Below are positions 33,065-45,860 of a stretch of 64,000 nucleotides of DNA, one piece after another. The notes below the pieces were generated by a model. The model was not told where the DNA came from. It did no database searches and was given only the letters and a program-made list of their open reading frames with translations. Every line of letters starts with the position of its first letter. Positions within the stretch are counted from its first letter, which is position 1. The translations under genes were made by a program, and so were the position numbers. This DNA comes from Cerrena zonata (lineage: Eukaryota; Basidiomycota; Agaricomycetes; Polyporales; Cerrenaceae), in assembly GCA_038087015.1 (NCBI GenBank), contig JASBNA010000016.1:1-64000 (forward strand), read 5' to 3'.

Positions 33065-33375
33065 CGATTTCTACTTCACACACCCTGCTATCCTCGTCAT
33101 TTCTCTCTTCCACCCATAGATGGGGTTCATCTTTTTCGTTATTTAGCCTAGTCGTAAGTACCTCCGCATACCATCTTCCTGCTTTCCACGTCAGTCCTAT
33201 GTAGTTTTCGTCCTTCACTTCATTCTTCTCAGCTCACTGCAGGCTTGTTTACATGCATACCAACGTCACAGTATATTACTATCCATTGTACAACTTCGAT
33301 GTATTACTCCTGAATTAATGCAAATAGTACAGTACGCATTACCGCGTCAAGTTCTCTGGACCTTACACACATAGC
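33065..33375. other. Convergent intergenic spacer
   Basis: This lies between the 3' ends of the deubiquitinase and F-box genes. No feature is seen beyond the expected transcript ends. Confidence 0.5.
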
Positions 33376-35624
33376 TCAATGCGCGTTCCGATCCTCAGTC
33401 GCTCGCTGTTTCCCCTTCTTGTTCATACTTTCTTCCGGATCCACCTTGTCGTCGAGCGAAATAGTGTTGCATCTTGCATTGCAGTATGAGAGCATCGGAT
33501 CTTCCGAGTCGAGACACGTCCCTCCGTACCAGTAAGGTAACCTGTCGGGGTCGTTAAGACGAATATCCTCAAGTGTTTCGCGTTGATGCCTCCAGTCTAC
33601 CAAAAGTGTCAACGTCAACACATGATGAAGGAGTTGAATCATAAACGTACCTAATCTTCGAGTCATCCCCATATCTACTACATCCACATGAGCAGCATCC
33701 TTCCTCACCAGACACATACGTCCAATAGTCTCATCCCACGCAAAGCAAGTCAGACGTGGCAAGTTCTTCAATTCAAAGCCAATATTCCCCAACGCCTGCC
33801 CCCTTCCCCGTCCAAGCTCCAAATCCTGCTGAGGCGTCACCGGTTCCATTCGGTCTGCATCGGGATGAATCCACCGCCACATATGGAAGATCTTGGGAGA
33901 CGCAGTGATATCCTCTGGATCGAATATCTGAATGAGGGGTCTCATCGACGCAGGTACGATTTTGACAACAGTGTTCGGTTGTAAGACAGATCGACGAATG
34001 ACAGACATATCGCGGAGGTTGTATGTATAAATAACTTTTCTTTTCCGAGGTTCATCTGCTAACCATCCTTCGGGCTTGGCAGCAGTAGGGGGCATCCATC
34101 GAGGGTCCGCTTTCTTTGGGTAAAAAGTAAACCTCATTATGCTAAAAGGGTTCACAGTCGTGCAGAAAACGGTGAGAGGCCTTGGTCGGAAAAGGTGATC
34201 TTTCTCGGCATCGACGCTCGATTCAGAATGATCAAGGGCATACTGGTCGCTAATGTATACTTGAGAGATATCGTAATTGAGAGGAATCCAGCGTCGATCG
34301 AGGGCGTTGGAGTGCACGACAGTCGGTTCGCCAACTGGTGGATCTGGGACAAGATATGATTCAACGACAGTCTGCCCTCGGTTTTCCTCCATTCCTTCCA
34401 CCCTACGGATAACCAAGACATGGTTCTGCTCAGTCAACATTCGCATACTCATAATCTTATGCGGCTACAGGCAGGGTTAAATGAGTACATGTCCGAGTAT
34501 AATGAAGTGAGCGTTGACAAACCTTCCCGGCAGTCGCTGGAATGTCGTTAAGTTCTAGAGTAGTCATAGCTCCCCCATTCAAGGATCTGAATATAATAGC
34601 ATTTGGCCTTTTGACGACGCTGATGTAAGGAAGGTGATGCGCTTCTCCCAAGGTGATAGGACCTAGATGTACGTCTGACTGAATCCGAGTTAATGAGCCA
34701 AACGGGGAAGGCAATGATTCGGCGAGCTGATGCCATTCCTCCGAGCCAGGTGCGTGGACGCTATCGGCCAAAGTTTCCAAATCGCAAAGAGGGACGTGAA
34801 CCATTTCACAGCTATAGTCCATGGGATACGGAGGGTCAATCTCATGCTCCCCGCTGAATTTGTTGATATCGACACTACATCGGAATCTGTTAAGTCAGGA
34901 AAGTCGGAGTTATAGAGACCTCACATACCCCAGCTTTCCGTCTTCTGGATTTCTCCAGTGTCGAAGGAGATATGCGAGAAGAATGCCTTGTTTACCATTG
35001 ACAGTCATATACCTCGCGGTAAGACCAAATGCCTTCCCCTCCGTCTTACATTGCGCGAGAGGTACAGCACCGCCAAACTTGTGATCCATCGCAAACAGAA
35101 TGAGACTGAACCTCTTGAGCGTGCGATCGCATACTGAGGCGATGAGGTATTGGCTTCCAGGTAACAAGCATAGTGCTGTGATCTTGGAGTGAGCGGGGAA
35201 CATCCATGACGTATTTCCTGGGCGAAAACCAGGCGTGACGTTATGCCAGGCTTTGTCAAACGATATGGCACGAGTTACAATACGTTCGGCTTCAAGTGCA
35301 GAGAGGTTTTTCAAAGACCATCGAGTGCTCCATTCAAGTGGGGGGAGAGGTAGGTTCGGGCCAATACGACGAATCCACCGCCTCCAGATAATAGGTTCAT
35401 GAGTGAGGATAAAGTACAATTTACTTGTCTGTATCGTGTTCTTAGTACCGCATCCAGTGATTAAATCGAAGAAACGCACTCACTCTTCGCATGCGGAGGA
35501 TATCTTCTACTTCTAATAGATCGAAAAGAACGTCAATAAGAACATCATCAGGAACAATATCCAGACACGCCCTGCGTCCTGGGGTAAATCTCTTCAGGAT
35601 TGCGTCGTTTATACCCAGCGACAT
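33376..35624 (-). CDS. F-box protein with a long propeller-like C-terminal region
   Basis: The start MSLGINDAILKRF at 35624 is followed by an F-box: residues around 20-60 read DIVPDDVLIDVLFDLLEVED, then ILRMRRVS, and after an intron the helix with EPIIWRRW. This is the usual Skp1-binding form in basidiomycetes, making the protein a likely substrate adaptor of an SCF ubiquitin ligase. The remaining ~600 residues have beta-rich repeats such as KITALCLLPGSQYLIASVCDRTLKRF, and HVLVIRR, that look like a degenerate beta-propeller. The C-terminus is basic (NKKGKQRATED). Introns fall at about 35510-35430, 34925-34885, 34535-34455 and 33650-33600. A substrate cannot be named. Confidence 0.78.
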
Positions 35625-36243
35625 TGTCAGTGTGACCAGCACAGAAGAGAGAAATGTCAACAGTGAACGGGGTGAGGGACTAAGAGATGATGGTGGGGCG
35701 TAGTGAACCTTACTTTGATGAGCGGAATGTCTATATATTGACCTATCTAAAGGGACATATACGTAAACCAACATTCGGAAGAAGTATACCATTGCGAATG
35801 AACAAGGGAGTTGTTGTACTTGATGGATTCGAAATGTACAACGCTTTCTTTCTTGGGACATTGTGGGCTTTAGTCAAGTCGCACACATCCAGCGCCTACC
35901 TATTTTTCTACATCATTATGGGCGCTTGAATGAAGCATAGCCTTGGCTGTGTAATAAATCAGAGTTGGCGGTGAAGGGGAGGAGCAACTCCGAGCAGGTA
36001 TTTCAGCCCCTCTAACGACCACGACATCGACCAGGACTGTATCACCATTGTCCTCAGATACCTCACTCTACCCTGGACTCTTATTAACATTTATCTATCT
36101 TGTACTCTATAACGGCCTCTTTCATCATTCATTCAAACGCACGACCCTTCACGCAGCCGTAATACCTTGTACTCTTGCAATATCGGAACCTTTTTCTCTC
36201 ATTCAATAGCGGACTCCACCAAACAAAGGCAAGCTTCAATAAC
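35625..36243. other. Divergent intergenic region
   Basis: This is promoter space shared between the F-box gene (minus) and the membrane-protein gene (plus). I could not assign a specific element. Confidence 0.45.
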
Positions 36244-38169
36244 ATGGACGATCTAGATTCTCCCGAGTACGTTCATCGCCTACCTGTTACCTTCTATTAG
36301 TACACCGTGACTGACTGACCGCCGACCTAACATAGTCCCTGGTATCTGACTAGTTCGTGTTAATCAGATCATTCCCTTATTCACTGCTGATACTCTCAAT
36401 TCCAGTTGTCAGAACACAGGGTATTGCGTTCATACGCCCTGAAAAGTCATGGCGACCTATCGTATCCGTCACTATCGGTGGACAACATACCCACGAGATC
36501 ATTCTCGGGTGTGATGGACAGAACCCAAACCTCAAAACACCTTTCCCCTTGTACGTTGATATTATTTTAAGCTCTTTTCTCGACATTGAAGGAAAATTAC
36601 GTCTCCTAGACGGGATATCGATGGCAGTAGCTATCTCGACATCAAAGTATTCCATAAATCACATAGCAAAAACCGGAGGAAACGCCATCTGATCGGTTCT
36701 GCCTATGTCACCATCGGAGACGTGCTTCGACGTCAATCACGTCCCGGCTGTGGTAAGACTCCGTCAATCTCAACCTATAATCTGGCCTAACTTAGGTACT
36801 GTAGACCTCGATCTTCGGTTAAGTTGTCCTCCTCCTCAAAAACGTAGTCCTACAGTTAGCGGGGCTCGCCAGCTCAATACAGCAACACTCACTATCCGAT
36901 TGCGTCCCCCTACTCCCCTTTTATCCTCAAGATCATCTATAACAGCTGTGGATTCGCCTCTTCTCTCTCAAGATGAGGATGGCATTTTTTCCGATGACAC
37001 GTCCGATCATACACTCCGTACGCGTTCTTTTGGTGCCAATAGCCCCATGACGTGATTATTGACACTTTTCATTAGCTTCTTCTCCGGTCACGGAACAACC
37101 ACCTAAAGACAGTCTGCCGATGGAAATCGAGACGGACCAAGGCTCGAATCACCTGCGACGGAGAAAACGTCCTAAACCTTACTGTATTAACACAACCGAC
37201 GAAGGCTCTTCTTCTGACTCGTCATGTTACCCCCCTTCTCCTATCGATACCCAACCCGATTTTTGCCCTGCCGTGTATGGAAATGAATCCATGGTTTGTG
37301 AGGATATCACTCCCTCTGCCTCGTGTAGTGTGTTACCTCAGTATCAACAAGATCCTGTGGTTCGGCCATTATCCTTTGTGGAGCGTTTCGTGAATAGGTT
37401 CGCTCCGTATGAGGAGCTATGTCGTGCAGAAGAAGACTCTCAGATCGAGAAGATTCTAGGCAAACAATTGACGGAGTGGTATGTCGTTGGTGGTTCGGTG
37501 AGTTTACAGGAGTGATCCAAGTGGCCCACGCTCACATTCATAAAATTAGTTGCTCGCGGTTGCTGGGTAAGATTTGCACTACGTCATATGTTTATCATGC
37601 TAAATTAACTCGATATCCTAGTCTAAATGCGGCAGTTTTCGGATTCTCGTCAGATACAATATTCTCGATCGATGGCATTGCGAAACGCTCTATTGCTATT
37701 GGTAGCATAGCTGCAGGAATCGGAATCGTTGTGGACGCATGGTTCCTAGTTGCCTACAGTAGTGCTGACGCAGCAAAGTTCACGGTGTGTATTACATTTA
37801 CCCTTGAACTGCTTCAGTCTCACTGAACACAATGCGTAATAGCGTCTCGCCCGGGATGTTTACAACTCCTATTTCTTCTTCTGCCTTACATGTCGTCTTC
37901 CAGCACTTTGCATGTTCGTCTCGGCCTGTGCGCTAATGGTTTTTCTCTTCACTGTTGCATGGGAAACCTGGCCCACAGCCGTACTCGTCATGTCGTTTGC
38001 TGCTGGTATACTCGTCAGTCTTCAATACCTTGTGTTCGGCGTTCACCGGTTTGTCAACTTGGTGAATTGGACTGTTCGGAGTATTTGGTCAAAGCTGGTA
38101 CGGCGCGCACCTCCTCCTGTGTGTCCACCGGAAATACAGATGGGTCAAACTGTGCAAGGTACCAACTGA
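36244..38169 (+). CDS. Multi-pass membrane protein with C2-like N-terminal region
   Basis: A short first exon (MDDLDSP, 36244) is followed by small exons. The N-terminal part reads WRPIVSVTIGGQHTHEIILG, a later piece IGSAYVTIGDVLRR, and then DLDLRLSCPPP, which together resemble a C2-type beta sandwich. The middle is Ser/Pro/acidic and includes RRRKRPKP. The C-terminus has three or four hydrophobic segments: SIAIGSIAAGIGIVVDAWFL near 37700, then LCMFVSACALMVFLFTVAWE and AVLVMSFAAGILVSLQYLVF before a short basic tail. The pattern suggests a lipid- or Ca-responsive membrane protein, but no function is known to me. Exon borders near the 5' end are uncertain. Confidence 0.6.
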
Positions 38170-39122
38170 CAACAGCGAAGACTCTACGTGTCTTCCATTT
38201 ATACGTATCTACGCCACGTATTTATTGGCGATGGATCTATTTCCTCATCTGCGAATGCAGATGAACTGCATTCATGCTCCGTCCGTTGAAACATAACAGT
38301 GGCTCAAGGTTGCAAGTAGTCGGGGTTCATTTTGTAACAAAACGATAAACAGCACCACTGTCTGGAAATAAACAAAGTTAAAATTTGACACTGTATGGGG
38401 AATACTGAACACCAAAATGACTGTATTGTTGTTCACGACAGTTACAGAACCCTGAAGCTTACTTGAAGTATGTACAGATGATTGATTCTCCATCAACCCC
38501 GGGTACACTAATGTCAAATATAATAGGAAACAATACAGTTCCGACGGACATTTGCAATATCATGTACACGATATGATGCTCCTATCTGATCATAATCTGA
38601 GAGCGTAACGCTTTGAACTCAGCCAAAAGGGTTCTTTTTCATCGATGTTAGGGAATATCAGCGTTGTGGCGTCGTTGTGTCAAGTAGATCGTTCGGACTC
38701 TAGCCTGCAACGCCGGAGAAAGAGATGGTAACCTCTCATTCAATATTCCTTTAGCATCGTACCTCTTTCCCGCCAAACGGGTCTCACACCGTGCAAAATG
38801 CCCAGATTGTTCCCAACTGGACTACTGGCAATCCTTTTTTACTATCTCACATCAAGGAATCAACCTGTCGACTACATGGTCTAGGCGGGATACGTGGATC
38901 CCCATGAGATGTTCCGAGGGATCTAGTAGCACCCCAAACAATTTCGACACATCCTTTTACTGAATCCCGTCGATAGGTATGTTGGATTGACACGCTATGA
39001 CAGTGGCGTTAGAATTTATTAACAACTATATAACGCACATATTTCTTTCACTCCTTGAACCTCGGTGCTGGTGCCATATTCAAATACCAATTACACCAAG
39101 TGGTAGGTCCTCCTCAAGCACG
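38170..39122. other. Intergenic region, no gene seen
   Basis: No coding potential or RNA gene is recognised. It lies upstream of the first DUF6534 gene; an alternative upstream start for that gene near 38997 is possible but unlikely. Confidence 0.45.
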
Positions 39123-41374
39123 ATGCTGGTCGGATCCTCACTGGGAGCGGTTCTTGTCGGGGGTATAGTCTGCGCTTTGTAAGTACCTTTCTAATGCTAG
39201 TGTGTTTATGCTAGGCTACAAAACTTCTGATAAGCTTATCATGATTCTCTTTCAGCTTATCGGGCATTGTGACTATGCAAGTATTCCTATATTACCGGCT
39301 ATACCCCAAAGATCATAACAAATTCAAGACTATGGTAAGATATTGGTGCGTTCTTCTCCAATAATATTACTCAACAGAAATTGCTCTAGGTCGCCATTAT
39401 TTGGTAAATGTCATGGACACCTTATCTCGTGGATTATTCATGTACTGACACTTCGGCCGCAGGACCATCGATCTTATTCACACCATAATGGCAAGCGTAT
39501 CGAATTGGACGTATCTTATAAGTCATTATGGGGACGAGAGTATGCCAGATTACGTTACTTGGTATCACTGCTCCTCTAACGACATATTTATGAACGAAAA
39601 GTAATCTGATGTAATGACAGGACAATAGCCGTTACTGTTGCACTCACTGTACGTCTCCTCAAGTTATCCTCAGTTGAACCTCCATCATATTCCACTCTCT
39701 AGGCCTTCATTACTTGGTTTGTCCATTGGTGGGTAGTATCACAACTCATGGAATATCACTGCATCTAACTTCTCTGCAGCTTCTTCGCTTGGAGGATCTT
39801 TACTCGTGCGTAAAACTCCGTATATATTCTTTGCCACTCACAATCCTTCTCATGTCTAACGTAGTGAGCCATTCAAATTATGCAATCGTAGTTCCTATCG
39901 TAAGTCTACTCACCAAGTCTATCGTCTCTCGGCTAATCAGTGCTTGGGACCTTTGCGACGTAGGTTGTGTTGGCACTCTTCCGTCTAGGTATGGTTCGAA
40001 ATTCTGATCAGTATATGTTCTCTTAATTGTTTTGTATGTCAGCCGCTGCTTTAGGTGAATAACTTTCGATTATGCAGTTATTGTCAGTTGTTTTAACGTT
40101 TATCTTTCCACTAGTTTCAACATCTAAGATGTACGTTCATTCTTGTAGACGGGCTAGAGGTATAGGACTAATCCCACGCTAAAACAGGATTCAACTTCAA
40201 AGTTTCTCGAGATTTGTGCATGGTTTCGGTGTACGATTTATATCCATCGTCTATATTTACTGACGCTTACATCTCACTTAGTGGGTTTTCACGATGGGTC
40301 TTTCAACTGCAGCCGCAGTTGATATCCTTATCGTTGTGGCTATGTGCTGGTACCTAAACAGGAGTCGCACAGGTTTTACGGAGTAAGCTTGACCTTTCCG
40401 CAGCCATCATTGTCTCCTCACCATCGGGTCCTGGATGTTGACTTGTGATGATGTCGATATATAGGATGAATACTGTGATCGATTCCATCACTTTGTATAC
40501 CATCGAGAACGGGTTGTTGACTTGGTATGTTCCGCTTCTCCCGTTCCTGCGGTAATGATATTAACTCAGTGACCGGGGGTGAATAGCGTCACGACTGTCG
40601 TTTCTCTCATTTGTGTAAGTTTATGTATCGTCTCCTCATGCAGGAAATCTCTTATCCTTTCTTTCGCCTAGTGGATTTCAATGCCGCATAACCTAATCTT
40701 CCTTGGTTTACATTTTGCTATCAGCAAACGTATGTACACCTGATTTCTCCAGACGCCAAGGTTCCCGCTGATCTCACTTGACAGTATACGCGAATGCGTT
40801 CTTAGCAACGTAAGTTTGCACTGGCTTCTACGAAGCTTGCTCCCGTCTATCTTACTTCGCACCCTCCATTCCTCGGGCACTGAGACTATCTTCTTAACTT
40901 TAACTTCATCTCCGATAGTCGAGCGCAAAGCCTTCTAAACTAGTTTTAGTAGTGCTAGTCCATCACATGCCAACCCTCATCATTCTGAGAGCTTCCTCAT
41001 GCGTATATATACTAAACTTTGTGTATTCATAGGCTCAACGCCCGTGTAGTCCTACGCGGGCGGTCTCAAGGATCCAGCGCAGACGGAGATTACCCTCTCC
41101 CGGTTCTATTGTCGGATAGATTTGGTTTGGCTAGTAGCCGAGGTGGTCAGAGCGTAAGTAGCGGAGTCCCGTTCCTTCTCGAGAATTGTTGCTTTGAGGT
41201 TCTAACTTCCTGTATTCTTTAGTCACAGAACGAGCCAGAGCCCGCAACGAGAAAGGTATGTCTACTTTGGCGAGGTCATCAGAGAGTCATTGTTGACGTT
41301 TACACCGTGAATAGATTCAGATAAACGTGGAGAAGGTCATTCAACATGACGTGGTCGAGGGTGGTTGCCAATGA
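39123..41374 (+). CDS. DUF6534-type seven-membrane-segment protein, paralogue 1
   Basis: Many small exons (10 or more) are separated by 50-90 nt introns. The start MLVGSSLGAVLVGGIVCAL gives membrane segment 1. LSGIVTMQVFLYYRLYPKD, TIDLIHTIMASVSNW, and then VHWFFAWRIFT-like and AAAVDILIVVAMCWYLNRSRTGF segments follow. The family signature NTVIDSITLYTIENGLLT comes next, then MPHNLIFLGLHFAISKLYANAFLAT and the cytosolic LNARVVLRGRSQG tail. This order is typical of the large Agaricomycete DUF6534 family, whose function is unknown. The tail ends with QINVEKVIQHDVVEGG. It is one of three copies in the same orientation within 12.2 kb. Confidence 0.8.
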
Positions 41375-42812
41375 AGTCAAACTATCAAGCGGGGCAGCGT
41401 TCAACATGAAATACATACGTTCGGGGCAGGGTCGTCCTCGAAGGTTCAGTCGATATCAATATGCGGTGTGTTTGGTATATCTATTCTTATTCTTGTATTT
41501 CCTACGTCCCTATTTTGCTTGGAGGGGCACTGACGTTTGAACCATACTATTTGTGAAAAAAGACAAGCTGCACTGATGGCTTGTCAGTGGTTGTAACGTT
41601 GCCGCGTCTACAACTAGTGTCATTTTGTCAAGGCGGAGATTGATTTTCTATAAGTACTACGGACTTGTGTCGGATAGAAGGTGTAATTCCGATGGGTGTC
41701 GGATGGCCTCGAGTGTTGAGTTCACTGAAAATGCATTCCGTGTTTTCTGACTGAATGCCTTTGAAATAACGATGTAGTATAGGCTATCGATAGCACAGGC
41801 CCAAGCTCAGGCTAGCTTGGCGACTTGAATTAATCCAAGGCACGCTACCTGAGGAGAGAACGCTGTTAGGGCAGAGTCACAAGGGATGTCCGTCTATCTG
41901 CCAAATTTGGTGGCGTATGCATTCGCGTGGCTCACGCCGCGCCGACTCGGGGTGTACTGGTGTCCATAATAGACAGTGGTACTACCATGGACTGAGTGAT
42001 AGCTATGTAACGTACCTCCAACAGAAAAGAAAGCGTCGAGCTCTGGTTTCTGTATTGACTGCATACGCAGTGTAAGGGTCATCGGACCCAATAGAGTTTG
42101 TATATATACTTCCGCGTGTTCCAAGGGGAGTGTCGGGCCACACGGTAACGAGTGATAGATTACTGATCAATGATCTACACATCATCCTGCAATTATCCTT
42201 CTCTCAGACAAACTTCTTTCCCGTGGTCAACCTTACCCCTTTGCAGGTTCACACTTCAGATGGAAGAGTTCTGTTTAATTATGACCGAAAGAGGACAAGT
42301 GAAGTCGGGAACGCTGAGCAGGCGTTGCAGAATATATTTGGCGGGGAGAGTTGCCGGCGGCATCAGAGGGAGTATGTTTCTGTCGAGGGTTCGAGAGGAA
42401 GGTACTGTGAAGGGATCTGAGATGAGGACAAGACCACGGCGAGAAGACTGCGCGACTGTCTGCTCTTTCTCCCAGTTGCTGGCGGTGGAAGGCAGAACAA
42501 GCGTCCGTCTGGACCTGAAAGTCAGATCTCTTGAGATCTTGCCGCACTTTCACCATCTGCCTTTTATTGGATAACCTCTTCATTTATACATATCTTACAT
42601 TTCACCCACGACACCCAACATCGACAGTAGGCGATGACCCGGGGTGTTGTGTGCATTTAGTGCCTTGCTTTTCTCCTATTCCGTCTTCCTTTTCTTCCCT
42701 CTCCATCTTCCCGTCCCCACCACCGTGCTCCCCTTTTCCCATCCCCACCCACCACCTTGTGCACTTGCTTGCCGGTTGGCTGGAGGTAAGCTTCGTTGGG
42801 TCGCGATGAGCA
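41375..42812. other. 1.4 kb intergenic region
   Basis: I see no supported gene. Open frames at 42130-42420, 42170-42574 and on the minus strand at 42275-42583 overlap each other and lack recognisable protein features. It probably holds the promoter of DUF6534 paralogue 2. Confidence 0.4.
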
Positions 42813-45021
42813 ATGGGAGACGCACTGGAGGATGTACGGAATACACTTGGGGCTACATTGATCGGCACTTTTCTCTCAGCTGTGTACGCTTTTTTCTTGC
42901 TTCTCGTACGACAAAGTGCTTGACGATGAACAGGTTGAGCGGAATCCTCTCGCTACAAGTTGCGATTTATTACCAGGTCTACACTGTTGACTTTTCACGA
43001 AATCGGATGATGGTCAGTACTTCCCTTTTGCGGAACTCGCTCCACGCTTCTCGCCTTCTGCGGCGATCTTAGAAGCAACTTTTGCACACAAGCTAACACT
43101 CGTTCTCTGCTGTCTAGGTTGGTCTGCTATGGTACATACATTTCTTCAACCGACCGTCATTTCCCTCCACCGCTCACATTCTCTCTTGGTTCGTGTTTTA
43201 TGAACCTTGCTTATCACGCGATTCAGGATTTTGGACACTATTCACGTCTCGATGGCTTTTGGAGCCAGCTGGACATACCTTATCACCAACCGGGGCAATG
43301 ATGCTATAGCGGACTTTATTCCTTGGTAGGCCATATCCTTCTCACGTCGTAGTCGCAATGATCAACAACTTGTCATCACAGGACTATTGCTGTAAGACAT
43401 CTCAATGAATCTGTCTCACCTGTTGTCACTGACCAAGTCATAAATGTATCAGGTTACCGTAGCATTGACAGTATGTCGCCACACGTTTCTTCATGACTTT
43501 TGTTGAAGGCTAACTGCTGTTATAGGCTATCATCACTTTTTGCACACACTGGTTCGTCTCCGTTCAATTTGATGCTGTCCGTAGTCTTACCGTTTGCGCA
43601 GTTTCTTTGCCCAACGCGTTTACACCTGTATGTTTTTTCTGTCCCAGTGTGTACGGCTCACCCTTCTCACTGATTGGCTGTAGTGGGCGGACGAAAACTA
43701 TGGTTGACTGGACCTATCGTAAGTCTTCTGTTCCTCATATCCCTCGGCCTTGACCTGACATCCATGACAGCTACTTTTAGCCTTTGGTCGGCTTTGTAAG
43801 TGCTTCTTATTCACTCCGTTCCTAACATCGGGATTTATGTCCGCGCTTGGTAGTCGCCGCACTAGTGTCTACTTCTGAAATGTACGTTCCTCAAACAATA
43901 TTTGACGCACACCACAGCTGACTTGCCAACGTAGGATTCGCTTGCGAAGCTACGCAGCCTTTGTCGAACAGTATGGCGTAAGTTATCTTTGCTGGTTTTT
44001 CCGTCGGTCGCGTTTATGTTGATTGTCCTTAGTGGATTTTTACTGCCGGCCTATCGTCGGCAGCAACTGTCGATATCCTCATAACCGTTTCACTTGTCAT
44101 TATACTCCAGAGGAGCCGTACGGGATATTCTACTAGGTTTGTCATCCTCCCATTTCGCCTTCGTCTCGCTAATCAAAACGTTCGTCTGCAGTACCGACCA
44201 TATAATCGATTCCATCGCCCTGTACACTATCGAGACCGGAATGATCACCTGGTGAGTCATGTTCTCTCTTGGGGAGGCGTTTTGATCGCTAATGTCACTG
44301 CTTGTAGCGTTACGACTATCGTTTCCTTAATATGTGTATGTCCATCTGACATCGAGTTGTTGCCATGTCATGAATCGATACTGACCTGACTCATCTCACC
44401 TCTAGTGGGTATCCATGCCCAACAACTTAATTTTCCTCGCATTACACTTCACGATCAGCAAACGTGCGTCCTCTTCCTATTTCTAAAAACTCCCATCTTT
44501 GCTAACCAAATGCCTTACAGTGTACGCCAATTCGGTTCTTGCTACGTAAGCATCATGACATCTAGTCTCTCCCACCCCCGAACTGACAACCCAGCAGCCT
44601 CAACGCCCGTCGGTCTCTACGAAAACGTACCCAGTTCTCCACCGACTTCCAGCCCTCCCTCCCCGTAATCTCTTCCGACCCCGAACCCGTTCGAGAAACC
44701 GAACGCTATCCCCTCCATCCCAACGACGACCCAACACCCACCGCCTCACAATTTGAACTGAGTGTACACTACGACGATGTTAAGTCGAAAAGACAACAGC
44801 CTCGATCTCGACATTATCCACGACCACTTTCGGATCCAGGACATGTCAAGTTGAACGTTCAACTGAAGATACCTGAGGTGAGCATTTGCCCAATATCTCA
44901 TTGGCATCATCCACTCAATAACGTTCTACTGTAGTTGTCTTGGTCAAGAACGTCCTCCTTAAAGGACCCTGGCGCAACTTACATCGTAGGAAACAGCGAC
45001 ATCTCACGATCGACTGTCTAG
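42813..45021 (+). CDS. DUF6534-type seven-membrane-segment protein, paralogue 2
   Basis: The start MGDALEDVRNTLGATLIGTF at 42813 gives segment 1, then LSGILSLQVAIYYQVYTVD. The family signature is seen at about 44195-44235 (IIDSIALYTIETGMIT), then MPNNLIFLALHFTISKLYANSVLAT and LNARRSLRKRTQF. The cytosolic tail is longer than in the other copies and is Pro- and charge-rich. It ends in an exon coding SWSRTSSLKDPGATYIVGNS before the TAG at 45019-45021. Copy 2 is the most divergent of the three at both ends. Confidence 0.8.
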
Positions 45022-45860
45022 GCGTTTTTTACTCTGTGTGTGTATATACATATACCTTTTTCTCTGTGGTTGATTGTCGTTACTGCAAGTGATACAAAGT
45101 GACAGTGTACTATACCTCCATACGAGCCGAAGAGGCCGCCGCTTGCAATCTCCATCATGTACAATACGATTTTTCAGACACCCAAAGATTGCATGTACAT
45201 GTGAGAAGTACTCACAACCATTTCTCGAAGTTCTGTCAGTGCAGATTAGATACCCTCAACGTAAGGGCCAAGACCTCCCCGGCGATATACGTTCCGCGTG
45301 AAGAGGACGGAAGGACAAGAAGCTCATAATGAACTGTCAAACCTTCTCATCCGAGTCGTATATACCCCTCGAAGGATAAATTGAACTGAACACATTTCAT
45401 GCTAACCTCCTTAGCGGATGCCGTTTGGAACTCTTGAAGCTGTCCGACCAGGAATCCTAAGACCCGATGCTTCTTGCTTCCACTTCGCTGCAACCCCTCA
45501 AGTCTCGCGTATGACTAGCCGAAATGTGACATTGAACATGCAGAACACATAAAGATGCGGGGGTAGGAGATCACAAATTTTGTCAAACGAGTTCGAGAGA
45601 GCCTAATGATAGTCATTGATGGAGAGGGCTAGTGCGCACTGATGATGAGATTAAGAGCTGTAAGAGCTATGATGAAAGGGGCTCAAGAAAAAAGTGAGAA
45701 GATGAGAACGAAAAAGAATGTCCGATAAAACTGTCCAAATAATGTAAAATGCGACACTCCAAGTCTAAGGATAATTACCTGTCGTCGTGTTGTATCTGCT
45801 CCTTCTCCTCCCTCTCACCTCAAACACACCCCTCGACCGTATATCATCTCTTGAAGGCAT
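45022..45860. other. Convergent intergenic region, no gene seen
   Basis: This lies between the ends of DUF6534 paralogue 2 and the chitin synthase activator gene. Small open frames at 45074-45329 overlap and are not supported. Confidence 0.45.

Noticed and set aside
42130..42583. A gene between DUF6534 copies 1 and 2
   Set aside because: Overlapping frames on both strands, none with splice support or recognisable composition.
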